The translations under genes and the position numbers were made by a program. This document shows, piece by piece, positions 5,729 through 12,373 of a stretch of 15,275 nt of DNA (within the stretch, counting starts at the first letter, position 1; every line of letters starts with the position of its first letter). Location: assembly GCA_027038775.1 (NCBI GenBank), contig JALWGP010000097.1, positions 1 through 15,275 on the forward strand, in the 5' to 3' direction. Source of the DNA: Sedimenticola sp. GTDB lineage: Bacteria; Pseudomonadota; Gammaproteobacteria; Chromatiales; Chromatiaceae. The notes under the pieces are model-generated. The model worked only from the letters and a program-made list of their open reading frames with translations. It was not told the DNA's origin and searched no databases.

Positions 5729-5921
5729 GGGTGAAGTGCCAGGATGGCAAAGTCCACCGCAACCAGCGCCTGTTCAGACGCCTTGCACAGTTCCGAGAAG
5801 CTCGGGAAATAGCTACCCGAATGCAGCTTCGGTATCTTCAGCCCCAACCTGCCCAGGCGCGTCTCCGGCGTCCGCTCACAATGGCCGTTCACCACCGCAT
5901 CGATTTACCCCACTTCCAGGG
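5729..5921 (-). mobile_element. 193-bp relic of an IS256-family (Mutator-type) insertion sequence
   Basis: Between the two 8-bp repeats, minus-strand 5755-5895 encodes NGHCERTPETRLGRLGLKIP and then KLHSGSYFPSF and EQALVAV. This is the conserved N-terminal block of IS256-family transposases (NGYRERTxxTRxGxxxLxIPKLRxGSYFPSFLEP, then AEKALVAV). The first roughly 70-80 residues and all of the DDE catalytic region are gone, so it is inactive. The outer ends read GGGTGAAGTGCC and, from the other side inward, CCCTGGAAGTGG. They share GAAGTG but otherwise match poorly as inverted repeats, so the true ends may be eroded. Both flanks of the transposase block must have been deleted. Confidence 0.75.
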
Positions 5922-5929
5922 ACACTACC
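5922..5929. repeat. 8-bp direct repeat (right), candidate target-site duplication
   Basis: Second copy of ACACTACC, 201 bases from the first. Removing one copy plus the intervening 193 bases restores a continuous cytochrome reading frame, which supports its origin as a target duplication. Confidence 0.6.
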
Positions 5930-6079
5930 TTCTGTTCGACCGCTTGGCCCCGGAACACTGCGTGGCAGGCCACGCAACCGGCGCTCACCTTGCCCAGCAG
6001 TTCCGTCGCCTGCGGCACCCGTGCCCGCCTCGAGATCCCGCTGGACACCGAAGACCGCTGCCCCGGAGCCGCCTGACCC

Positions 6080-6811
6080 CTACACCAGCGCCGCCTCGTC
6101 CACCACGATGGGCCGTCCCTCGCCTGGTTCCTCGTGGAGGATGCCGTCACGCAGGCGGTAGATCCGCTTGAAAACCGGAATGATGTTCTCGTCGTGGGTG
6201 ACCACGATCACCGCGGTGCCCGAGCGCTCGGCCATGTCGTGCAGCAATTTCATCACCGACATGGCGCGGTGGCTGTCCAGGGGCGCCGTGGGCTCGTCGG
6301 CGAGGATGATGGGCGGGTCGTTGGCCAGGGCGCGGGCGATGGCCACCCGCTGCTGCTGACCGCCGGAGAGCTGCTCGATCTGCATGCCCGCCCGGTCGGC
6401 GATGCCCAGGATCTCCAGCAGTTCGCGGGCGCGGGCGTAGGCCTGGGCGTTGGATTTCCCCTGCAGCATGGGGAGCATGGCCACGTTCTCCAGCACGTTC
6501 AGGAAGGGGATGAGGTAGGGGCGCTGGAAGACGAAACCGATCCGGTCGCGGCGCAGGGTGCGCCGGTCCCGGTACTTCCACTCGCCGTCGAAGATCACCT
6601 CGCTGCCCAGCTCGATGCGGCCGCCGCTGGGATCGATGATGGCGCCCAGACACTGCAGCAGGGTGGTCTTGCCCGAGCCCGAGGCGCCCAGCAGCCCCAC
6701 CACCTCGCCAGGCATCACGCGCATGCTGGCGTGCCTGAGGGCCTGCACCGCCGAGCTGCCGCTGCCGTAGGTCTTGCTCAACTCCTCCACCAGGATGGCC
6801 GGCTGCGTCAT
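6080..6811 (-). CDS. ABC transporter ATP-binding protein (DevA/LolD-like)
   Basis: A 243-residue ATPase with every expected motif: Walker A GASGSGKT (42-49), Q-loop Q96, signature LSGGQ (148-152), Walker B IILADEP (168-174) and switch H206 in THDEN. Length and motif spacing fit the MacB/LolD/DevA group that powers FtsX-type permeases for export or for moving substances across the envelope. The D-loop reads PTAPLDS instead of the usual PTGALDS/PTANLDS. The ATG at 6811 lies four bases after the permease stop, so the gene is the last of the tetR operon. The last part of the gene is duplicated at 3982-4118. Substrate unknown. Confidence 0.93.
   Translation of the reverse strand: MTQPAILVEELSKTYGSGSSAVQALRHASMRVMPGEVVGLLGASGSGKTTLLQCLGAIIDPSGGRIELGSEVIFDGEWKYRDRRTLRRDRIGFVFQRPYLIPFLNVLENVAMLPMLQGKSNAQAYARARELLEILGIADRAGMQIEQLSGGQQQRVAIARALANDPPIILADEPTAPLDSHRAMSVMKLLHDMAERSGTAVIVVTHDENIIPVFKRIYRLRDGILHEEPGEGRPIVVDEAALV
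6091..6228. repeat. Parent copy of a dispersed direct repeat (other copy 3982-4118)
   Basis: The 3' end of the ABC ATPase gene from the H-loop codons onward is repeated in the same orientation 2,110 bases to the left, about 96% identical by eye. The repeats enclose the cytochrome remnant, yfdX and dsrC-like genes, so recombination between them could delete that block. Confidence 0.85.
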
Positions 6812-6815
6812 CGTC

Positions 6816-8009
6816 TCACCCCCCGATGGCCGAGGCGGGACTCACACGCAGGGCCGAGCGCACCCCGGCCATGCTGGCCACCAGGCAGATCACCAGGGTG
6901 ACGGCCAGGGCCACCAGGGTGTCCCGCTCCACCAGCACCACGTGCTTGGGAAAAAGCGGCGCCCACCAAGTCACCGCCAGCTTGCCGGCGAGGAATCCGA
7001 TGGCGCCCAGTCCCATGGACTCCTGCACGATCATGCCGGCGATGAGGCGGTTGGGGGTACCGATGAGCTTGAGCACCGCGATCTCCTTGAGCTTGGTCTG
7101 GGTCATGGAGTAGATGGTCAGCGCCACGATGGCCGCGCTCACCAGGGTGAGAATCGCCAGGAAGAGGCCGATCTGCTTCGCGGCGGTGGCGATGAGCTGG
7201 CCGATGAGGATCTCCTCCATCTCGGCGTCGGTGTAGGCGGTGAGGCGCAGCCAGCGGCGGATCTGGGCCGCCACCTCATCGGCGCTGTAGCCCGGCGCCA
7301 GGCGCACCAGCACGGCGTTCACCCGGTGGTTGGAGAAGAGGGTCTCCTCCACCGTGCCCAGCAGGCCAGGATTGCCCGGCGGGTTGAACACCGGGTTCTC
7401 CTCCAGCCGCCGGCGGTCGCGGAAGAGGGCGTCGTTGTCCTTGAGGAACTGGATCTCCTGGGCGTCCTTGAGCGGCAGGAAGACCATGGGGTCGCCCGAG
7501 GGGGAGCGCAGGCCGGCAGCCAGCCCCACCACGGTGTAGTCGTGGCGGCGGATGGGGACGACGTCGCCGATGCGGAAGCCGGTGCGCAGGTCCGCCACCA
7601 GCTCGTAGTGGTTGCGGGTGATGGGCCTGCCCGCCACCAGCCGGCCGGGGCCGCCGGGACGTCCCGGCTCGTAGCCCGCCAGCATGATGCGTACGCTCTT
7701 CCCGCCGTGGGACACCTCCATGGTGAGGTAGGCCACGTTACCCGCCTCGCGCACGCCGGGCACGGCGAGGATGCCGCGGATCATCTCATCGGAGATGGAA
7801 GAGGGCTCGGCGAAGGGCCCCAGGGTGTGCTGCTGTACCACCCAGAGGTCGGCACCGGCCGCCTCCAGCAGGGCGCGACCGTCCTCCACCATGCCGCGGT
7901 AGACGCCGGCCATGGTGAGGGTGACGCCGATGAGGAGTCCCAGGCCCAGGCCGGTGGCGAGATAACGGCCGAAGCCCTTGGCCACGTCGCGGTAGGCGAG
8001 GCTGATCAT
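6816..8009 (-). CDS. FtsX/MacB-type ABC transporter permease (DevC-like)
   Basis: A 397-residue inner-membrane protein. One N-terminal helix (about 15-37, GRYLATGLGLGLLIGVTLTMAG) is followed by a periplasmic MacB-like domain of some 220 residues. Three helices then close the chain. The first of these leads into IYSMTQTKLKEIAVLKLIGTPN, the FtsX family's conserved cytoplasmic coupling segment that contacts the ATPase. This topology belongs to transporters that use mechanotransmission rather than a substrate tunnel. The start overlaps the hlyD stop by four bases (ATGA, 8006-8009) and the stop lies four bases before the ATPase gene, so expression is tightly coupled. With the HlyD protein it would form an export complex, with an outer-membrane partner encoded elsewhere. 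Confidence 0.92.
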   Translation of the reverse strand: MISLAYRDVAKGFGRYLATGLGLGLLIGVTLTMAGVYRGMVEDGRALLEAAGADLWVVQQHTLGPFAEPSSISDEMIRGILAVPGVREAGNVAYLTMEVSHGGKSVRIMLAGYEPGRPGGPGRLVAGRPITRNHYELVADLRTGFRIGDVVPIRRHDYTVVGLAAGLRSPSGDPMVFLPLKDAQEIQFLKDNDALFRDRRRLEENPVFNPPGNPGLLGTVEETLFSNHRVNAVLVRLAPGYSADEVAAQIRRWLRLTAYTDAEMEEILIGQLIATAAKQIGLFLAILTLVSAAIVALTIYSMTQTKLKEIAVLKLIGTPNRLIAGMIVQESMGLGAIGFLAGKLAVTWWAPLFPKHVVLVERDTLVALAVTLVICLVASMAGVRSALRVSPASAIGG

Positions 8010-9169
8010 GACCTGGCCTCTTTCAGTTTCATGCCCTCTTCCAGGGCACGGCGGCTGTAGGTGATCACCGCCTCACCCTCGGCCAGCCCCTCGAGGATCT
8101 GCACCTTGCCGTCCAGGGTGCGCACGCCCACCTGCACCGCGCGGAAGGTGGCGCGCCCCCCATCCAGCAGCCAGACGCCGGTTCGCCCCTTGCGCCACTG
8201 GAGGGCGGCGGCGGGAATCCAGAGGGCCCCCTTCACCTCCGGCAGACGGATGGTGACGTTGGCCAGGGTGCCCACCGCCAGCCCCCCGGGGATGGCTTCG
8301 AAGGCCACGTCCACCCAGCGCTCCTCGGTGAGGCTGTCGGCGACGAGCTCCAGCCGCGCCACCCGGCCCGGCAGGAGTCGATCCGGCGCCTCGCGCAGGC
8401 GGATCTCGGCGGACAGTCCCACCGTCAGGGCGCCGCTGCCCTTCTGGTCGATGCGGGTGCGCACCCAGAGGGAGGCGGGATCCACAATCACCAGCACCGG
8501 CGTCCCCGCCATCACCACCGAGCCCGGCTCCACCTTGCGCTCCACCACCAGCCCGTCCACCGGGCTCACCAGGCGCAGGTCCTCGATCTGGGCCCGGACG
8601 GCGTCCCGCTCGGCCCGGGCCCGCTCCAGCTCGCGGCGGGCCGCCTCCAGGTCCGCCCGGGCGGCACGGAGCTGGTCCTTCAGGGCCCGGGATTCGGTCA
8701 CCTTGGCGTCCACCTGGTCCTGGCTCACCTGCTTCTTCCGTCCCAGCTCGCGGTAACGGCCGGCCTCCTTCTCCGCCAGCGCCAGGCGGGTCTCCAGTTC
8801 GTCCAGCCGGGCGCGGGCACCGTCGATGGCCAGCCTGGCCTTCTGCACCGCCATCTCGGCGGCGCGCAGCCGTTCGTCCAGGTCCACGGGATCCAGGGTG
8901 CCCAGCACCTGCCCCTTGCGCACCCGGTCGCCGTGGTCCACGGAGAGGGCCAACAGCCGACCGCTGCGGTTGGGACCGAGATCGTAGCGGTAGCGCGCCT
9001 CCACGGTGCCCACCCCGAAGCGGGCGGGATGGAGATCCCCCCGCCGCGCCTGCGCCGTCTCCACCGTCACCGGCGCCAGGGGACCCTTCACCAGGATGAG
9101 GCCCACCGCCGCCGCCACGGCCAGCAGGAAGAGCAGGGTGTAGAGGAGGCGCTTGTTACGGCTCTTCAT
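8006..9169 (-). CDS. HlyD/MacA-type membrane fusion (periplasmic adaptor) protein
   Basis: A 387-residue adaptor. It has an N-terminal membrane anchor (about 7-25) and a first lipoyl half (GPNRSGRLLALSVDHGDRV, then KGQVLGTLD). A long heptad-rich coiled coil follows (about 100-205, many Ala/Arg/Glu), then a second lipoyl half (SPVDGLVVERKVEPGSVVMAG) and beta-barrel and membrane-proximal domains. It would bridge the permease in the inner membrane to an outer-membrane channel. The ATG at 9169 is chosen because AGGGAG lies just upstream and the anchor follows at once. The ATG overlaps the tetR stop (ATGA, 9166-9169), so the repressor and transporter are translated together. Confidence 0.92.
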   Translation of the reverse strand: MKSRNKRLLYTLLFLLAVAAAVGLILVKGPLAPVTVETAQARRGDLHPARFGVGTVEARYRYDLGPNRSGRLLALSVDHGDRVRKGQVLGTLDPVDLDERLRAAEMAVQKARLAIDGARARLDELETRLALAEKEAGRYRELGRKKQVSQDQVDAKVTESRALKDQLRAARADLEAARRELERARAERDAVRAQIEDLRLVSPVDGLVVERKVEPGSVVMAGTPVLVIVDPASLWVRTRIDQKGSGALTVGLSAEIRLREAPDRLLPGRVARLELVADSLTEERWVDVAFEAIPGGLAVGTLANVTIRLPEVKGALWIPAAALQWRKGRTGVWLLDGGRATFRAVQVGVRTLDGKVQILEGLAEGEAVITYSRRALEEGMKLKEARS

Positions 9170-9762
9170 GATGTCTCCCTCCCCAGCGCAGCGTGGAGAA
9201 AGCGCCACAGGGCGTCGGCCTCCGCCTCCAGGGAGAACTCGAAGTCGAAGATGGACCAGCGCACGATGAGCCCCTGGAGCGTGGCGGCCACGAAGCGGGC
9301 CGCGGTGTCCGGCTCCAGCTCCTCGCGAAAGCAGCCGGCGATCATCCCCTCACGGATCACCCCCGCCACCCGGGCGGTATAGCGCCCCATCACTTTCTGC
9401 ACCGTCTTCTTGAGCGTGGGCGACTCCAGGTGGAGGCGGTCGGAGAAGAGCAGCCGCGGCAGCCCCTTGTGGCACGCGACGAAGGCGAGCTGGGTGCGGA
9501 TGAGCCTTTCCAGCTTCCGGTCCGGGGGCAGGTCGCTGCCCAGGGTGGCGTCGAGCACCCCGAAGAGCCGGTCCGCCAGCCAGGCGATGGCCCCGGCGAA
9601 GATCTCGTCACGGGTGCGGAAGTGGCGGAACACCGTGGGCTGGGCGATGCCCACCCGGTCGGCGATGGCCTGGGTGGTGACCTTCTTCACCCCGACTTCC
9701 GCCGCCAGCTCCAGGGCGCTCTGGATGATCTCCTCCCGTCTCTCTTCGTGGCGCTTGCCCAT
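9166..9762 (-). CDS. TetR/AcrR family transcriptional regulator
   Basis: A 198-residue regulator. The N-terminal helix-turn-helix is textbook: REEIIQSALELAAEVGVKKV, then TTQAIADRVGIAQPTVFRHF. The C-terminal ligand-binding domain (about 60-198) is divergent; it includes CHKGLPRLLFSDRLH, a block seen in TetR regulators of HlyD/ABC exporters. As first gene of the operon it most likely represses its own transcription and that of the transporter. Candidate operators are the TAATTG/CAATTA pairs just upstream (9785-9841), one of which overlaps a CATAAT -10-like box. The ligand is unknown. Confidence 0.92.
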   Translation of the reverse strand: MGKRHEERREEIIQSALELAAEVGVKKVTTQAIADRVGIAQPTVFRHFRTRDEIFAGAIAWLADRLFGVLDATLGSDLPPDRKLERLIRTQLAFVACHKGLPRLLFSDRLHLESPTLKKTVQKVMGRYTARVAGVIREGMIAGCFREELEPDTAARFVAATLQGLIVRWSIFDFEFSLEAEADALWRFLHAALGRETS

Positions 9763-9784
9763 GATTGCTCAAAATGTGAGTGAT

Positions 9785-9841
9785 TAATTGCTTTCAATTA
9801 TGCAGGGGCGTGGCCACGGCGTAATTGCCCGATGTCAATTA
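9785..9841 (-). promoter_or_regulatory. tetR operon promoter with paired TAATTG inverted repeats
   Basis: Two inverted-repeat pairs lie in the 139-base gap upstream of tetR: TAATTG-N4-CAATTA (9785-9800, perfect) and TAATTG-N8-CAATTA (9822-9841, perfect arms, wider spacing). The first overlaps CATAAT on the minus strand (9797-9802), a five-of-six -10 match about 35 bases from the tetR start. A TTGACA lies at 9833-9838 on the minus strand, but 30 bases from that -10, so it is not its partner. The arrangement fits TetR autoregulation. Confidence 0.5.
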
Positions 9842-9851
9842 TTGAGTAGGA

Positions 9852-9889
9852 GCGGCGCCCCCGCCGCGAATATTCTTGGGGTTCGCCCC
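9852..9889. other. Two small hairpins downstream of bufC
   Basis: GCGGCG-CCCC-CGCCGC (9852-9867) and GGGG-TTCG-CCCC (9878-9889) lie between the bufC stop and the tetR promoter. Neither has a T-tract on either strand. They may help end bufC transcription, but this is weak. Confidence 0.3.
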
Positions 9890-9901
9890 GGGAACAGCCT
9901 C

Positions 9902-10699
9902 CTACGGGGGGCTTCCCCGCAGCTCGAAGCACGTGATCAGGCCGTGTTGCAGCCAGGTGCGCAGGAAAGAAGCGGCACGAAGGGGAGCATTCTGTACGTC
10001 CACCCACTCCAGCAGCCCCTCGCAGAGAGTGGCGAAGTCAGCCCCGTCCCGGGCCTGCTGCAGGGCCCAGGCCTCATCCACCGCCAGGGGGCGCCAGCGG
10101 GGGTCGAGCGCCTGCCGCCAGACAAGCCACACCACCGGCACCTCGCTCCGCTCGGGATCGGGCGGCGTCTCCTCCCGGTCCAGGGCCTGCCACAAGGCAG
10201 GCACGTTCCAGTGCAGGTCCACCCATTCCATGGCCGGGGTAAAGGCGAAGGTGAGAAAACCCCACCGCTCGGGCGGCACCTGCTGCAGCTCCGCCTCACC
10301 CAGGGCCTCGGCATCGGCGGCGTCGAAGACCCGTCCCTGGGCCCACTCGAAGGCGGCCATCTCGGCCAGGAAGGGGTGGTCGCGGTAGGGCGCGTTCTCC
10401 GCCAGGAAGGCTTCCATGCGGTCCCCGAACCAGCGGATGGAACGGAAGGTGGAGGGGTGCCGGGCGATGTACTCGCGGCAGAGCCGCCAGAACTGCTCGT
10501 CCCCCACCAGCCCCCAGAGGCCGGGGTAGTGGTTCTCCAGCGCCTCGATGAGGCGGGTGACATAGGCGCCGGCATAGAGGTCCATGCGCTCCTTCGCGTC
10601 GGCCTTCTCGTCCCCCAGGATCAGCGAGGTCACCTCCCCTTCCCGCTCCACGAGATACCGGGCGAAAGCGTGCTGAAGTTCCGGCAGGGGGCGCTTCAT
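9902..10699 (-). CDS. bufC: BufC/HvfC family partner of the MNIO enzyme (DUF2063)
   Basis: A 265-residue protein of the DUF2063/HvfC family. The N-terminal domain (about 1-100) contains LPELQHAFARYLV, then RMDLYAGAYVTRLIEALENHYP, and REYIARHPSTFRSIRWFGDRM, all conserved in the family. The C-terminal domain (about 120-250) corresponds to the RiPP-recognition-like part. In bufferin and methanobactin-like systems this protein delivers the precursor peptide to the MNIO enzyme and is required for cysteine modification. Its start overlaps the bufB stop by four bases (10696-10699), as expected for subunits of one complex. Family placement is confident; the role is by homology. Confidence 0.9.
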   Translation of the reverse strand: MKRPLPELQHAFARYLVEREGEVTSLILGDEKADAKERMDLYAGAYVTRLIEALENHYPGLWGLVGDEQFWRLCREYIARHPSTFRSIRWFGDRMEAFLAENAPYRDHPFLAEMAAFEWAQGRVFDAADAEALGEAELQQVPPERWGFLTFAFTPAMEWVDLHWNVPALWQALDREETPPDPERSEVPVVWLVWRQALDPRWRPLAVDEAWALQQARDGADFATLCEGLLEWVDVQNAPLRAASFLRTWLQHGLITCFELRGSPP

Positions 10700-11532
10700 G
10701 CCGCCTCTCCCCAGAGGGGTTCGGCGATACGCCGGGCCTGGCCCAGCTCCTCCAGCAGCTCGTCGAGGGCGGGGATGTTGTCGTCCCGCTCGATCATGGT
10801 GGAGACAGGGCCGAAGCGGCGGGCGGCCTCGGCATAGAGATCCCACACCTCGTCGCGCACCGGCTGATCGTGGGTGTCGATGAGGATGCGGCCCGACTCG
10901 TTGGTGGTGTGGCCGGCCAGGTGGAACTGCCACACCCGCTCCGCCGGCACCCCCTCCAGGTAGGCGCGCGGATCGAAGTCGTGGTTCACGGCGCTGACGA
11001 AGATGTTGTTCACGTCCAGCAGGATCAGGCAGTCGGCCGTCTCGCAGACGGCGGTGAGGAACGCCCACTCGCTCATCTCCGAGTCGCGGAAGGTGACATA
11101 GCTGGAGAGGTTCTCCAGCAGGATCCGCCGGCCCAGGAACTCCTGTACCCGGACCACCCGCTCCGCCACGTGCCGCACCGTCTCTTCGGTGTAGGGCAGG
11201 GGCAGCAGGTCGTGGAAGTTGTGGCCGCCCAGGCCCGTCCAGCAGAGGTGGTCGGAGATCCACTCGGGTTCCACCCTTTCCACCAGCGCCTTGAGGTCGC
11301 GCAGGTAGTCCATGTCCAGGGGATCACTGCTGCCGATGGAAAGGGAGACGCCATGCATCACCAGCGGGTAGTGCTCACGCACCCGCTCCAGCCAGTGGAG
11401 CGGCTTGCCGCCGGCCACCATGTAGTTCTCGGAGAGGATCTCAAGCCGGTCCTCCGGCGGGCGCTGGTCGAGAATCTCCTGGTTGAGGGCGATGAGCAGC
11501 CCCAGGCCGAGGCCGAGATAGGGTCGTTCCAT
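10696..11532 (-). CDS. bufB: BufB/HvfB, MNIO-family peptide-modifying enzyme (DUF692)
   Basis: A 278-residue TIM-barrel enzyme of the multinuclear non-heme iron oxidative family (DUF692). Expected metal ligands are all visible: H60 (MHGVSLSIG), D94-H95 (SDHLCW), E140 (LLENLSSY), D173 and N175 (LLDVNN), H184, H204 and H208 (FHLAGH), D219 and H221 (DTHD) and E248 (MIERDDNIP). BufB enzymes convert precursor cysteines to thiooxazole-type heterocycles so that the peptide traps copper. The ATG at 11532 follows AGGGGGA at good spacing. A terminator hairpin (11556-11587) separates it from the precursor gene, so it is transcribed by readthrough. Confidence 0.94.
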   Translation of the reverse strand: MERPYLGLGLGLLIALNQEILDQRPPEDRLEILSENYMVAGGKPLHWLERVREHYPLVMHGVSLSIGSSDPLDMDYLRDLKALVERVEPEWISDHLCWTGLGGHNFHDLLPLPYTEETVRHVAERVVRVQEFLGRRILLENLSSYVTFRDSEMSEWAFLTAVCETADCLILLDVNNIFVSAVNHDFDPRAYLEGVPAERVWQFHLAGHTTNESGRILIDTHDQPVRDEVWDLYAEAARRFGPVSTMIERDDNIPALDELLEELGQARRIAEPLWGEAA

Positions 11533-11555
11533 GGAGGGTTCCCCCTGCCGGAATC

Positions 11556-11587
11556 AAAAAGGCCGGCCCATGGAGCCATGGCCGGCC
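11556..11587 (-). terminator. Intrinsic terminator between bufferin precursor and bufBC
   Basis: On the minus strand, GGCCGGCCATGG and CCATGGGCCGGCC pair into a 12-bp stem with one bulged base and a very short loop, followed directly by TTTTT. It starts 23 bases after the precursor stop. Partial termination here would make precursor mRNA more abundant than enzyme mRNA. Confidence 0.85.
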
Positions 11588-11609
11588 GACTCGCAAACCG
11601 GGATTCCGG

Positions 11610-11873
11610 TCACTTCTTTGCGGGTTCGAAGGTTCCGCCCACCTTGTCGCACTCGGCCTTGGTCATCATCAGGAACCCCTTGCCCTTGCAGGAGTTCATG
11701 CCCTGGCAGGCGTTGGTGGCGGTGGCACAGGCGCTCTGGCCCTTGCAGGCGTTGGCGCCCAGGCACTTGCCGGGGGCGTCACCGGCCATGGTGGCCACCG
11801 GCGCACCGGCGAGCATGGTGGCGGCCGCGGCGGCAAGCGCCAGGCCCTGGATCTTTTCTGCTGTGGATTTCAT
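11610..11873 (-). CDS. bufA: Bufferin precursor peptide (BufA2-like)
   Basis: An 87-residue secreted peptide with six cysteines (37, 43, 49, 56, 62, 75) in an NACKG/SACAT/NACQG/NSCKG pattern. It is preceded by a Sec signal (LALAAAAATMLAGAPVATMA, cleavage near residue 30). This cysteine-ladder layout with a final KAECDKVGGTF fits BufA2-type bufferins better than BufA1 (DUF2282). After modification by BufBC, such peptides bind copper in the periplasm and buffer metal stress. The long signal peptide acts as leader. The ATG at 11873 has AGGAGGA (11881-11887) with seven-base spacing, the strongest ribosome site in the window, as suits an abundant product. No BufD/DoxX gene is present nearby. Confidence 0.87.
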   Translation of the reverse strand: MKSTAEKIQGLALAAAAATMLAGAPVATMAGDAPGKCLGANACKGQSACATATNACQGMNSCKGKGFLMMTKAECDKVGGTFEPAKK

Positions 11874-12074
11874 GTCGTCATCCTCCTGGAATGGATTGTC
11901 AGATTGGGCGGGCCGTGGCCCGCAGTGCGGCCGGCACGCGGCGGCCACACTTCCAGAGACCGCCCCTGTAGTGATTATTTTTCAGGGCGGTGAAGGAAGT
12001 ATACGTCAAAGCATGCAGGATGCCCCGGTCCTGCTATGATCGGGGCCTCGACCACCATCTTCCCGGGAGCCGTA
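11874..12074. promoter_or_regulatory. Divergent intergenic region between bufA and the DUF2934 gene
   Basis: This 201-base region must hold both promoters. For the plus-strand gene, TGC-TATGAT (12032-12040) is an extended -10 box, 34 bases before the ATG. It lies inside an imperfect hairpin (12022-12046, GCCCCG/CGGGGC ends). For bufA only weak elements are seen: TATACT (11998-12003, minus) and AATAAT, both without a -35 box. An activator or ECF sigma factor is therefore likely. A 7-bp hairpin GCGGGCC/GGCCCGC (11908-11923) sits in the bufA leader. Confidence 0.45.
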
Positions 12075-12368
12075 ATGAACAGGAAAACCGCAACAAAGAA
12101 ATCCGCCGCGAAGAAAGTCGCCAAGAAAAAGGCGGCCGTGAAGAAGAAGGGGGTGAAGAAAGCCGCTGCCAAAAAGAAGACGGCGAAGAAAAAGACCGTG
12201 AGGAAGGCGCCCGCACCAACCCGCAGGGTGAGCGACCAGGAGCGCTACGAGATGATCCAGCGCCACGCCTACTTCCTGGCCGAGGCGCGCAACTTCGAGC
12301 CCGGCCACGAGCTGGAGGACTGGATCGAGGCGGAGCGCTTCGTGGACGAGATGCTGAAGAAGCTGTAG
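12075..12368 (+). CDS. DUF2934 protein with histone H1-like N-terminal tail
   Basis: A 97-residue protein in two parts. Residues 1-48 are almost wholly Lys, Ala, Val and Thr in KKxAxKK repeats, like the C-terminal tails of histone H1 and of bacterial H1-like and AlgP-like proteins, and should bind DNA or RNA without sequence preference. Residues 52-97 (SDQERYEMIQRHAYFLAEAR, then LEDWIEAERFVDEML) are a DUF2934 domain, a short helical module of unknown function common in proteobacteria. The ATG at 12075 follows GGGAG. The gene ends five bases before the convergent DUF523 gene with no terminator between. A nucleoid or RNA-associated role is inferred from composition only. Confidence 0.85.
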   Translation: MNRKTATKKSAAKKVAKKKAAVKKKGVKKAAAKKKTAKKKTVRKAPAPTRRVSDQERYEMIQRHAYFLAEARNFEPGHELEDWIEAERFVDEMLKKL

Positions 12369-12373
12369 GAAGC

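Larger units (their letters stand above)
5707..6079 (-). pseudogene. Cytochrome c remnant (c'/c556-like C-terminal heme site), interrupted by an IS relic
   Basis: The minus strand encodes VPQATELLGKVSAGCVACHAVFRGQAVEQK (about 5929-6018). Its CVACH heme site is followed by AVFR, as at the C-terminus of cytochrome c'/c556 proteins. Upstream, a second frame reads VFGVQRDLEAGTG, a plausible continuation of the same helix, so a one-base shift near 6020 is likely. No start or export signal remains, and the remnant abuts the stop of the ABC ATPase gene. Removing the 201 bases of IS relic plus one repeat restores the frame to QKVVWDSR followed by TGA at 5707-5709. With the insertion, the frame instead ends at TAA 5905-5907. 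The exact cytochrome family is uncertain because little remains. Confidence 0.6.

Noticed and set aside
3982..6228. Simple tandem duplication of a 2.1-kb segment
   Set aside because: The sequences flanking the two copies differ on both sides, so only the short ABC-gene end is shared.
6774..8060. Long open plus-strand frame (about 428 residues) opposite the ABC permease
   Set aside because: Antisense to well-supported genes with full motifs; low-complexity translation, no domain and no ribosome site.
10696..11532. Reading the DUF692 protein as a sugar isomerase (TIM-barrel, AP-endonuclease-2-like)
   Set aside because: The precursor peptide, the BufC partner and the MNIO ligand set all point to peptide modification instead.
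11610..11873. Classifying the precursor as BufA1 (DUF2282) or as HvfA
   Set aside because: It lacks the KCYGVAKAGKNDC-type BufA1 block and the EGKCG repeats of HvfA; the NACKG ladder fits BufA2 better.
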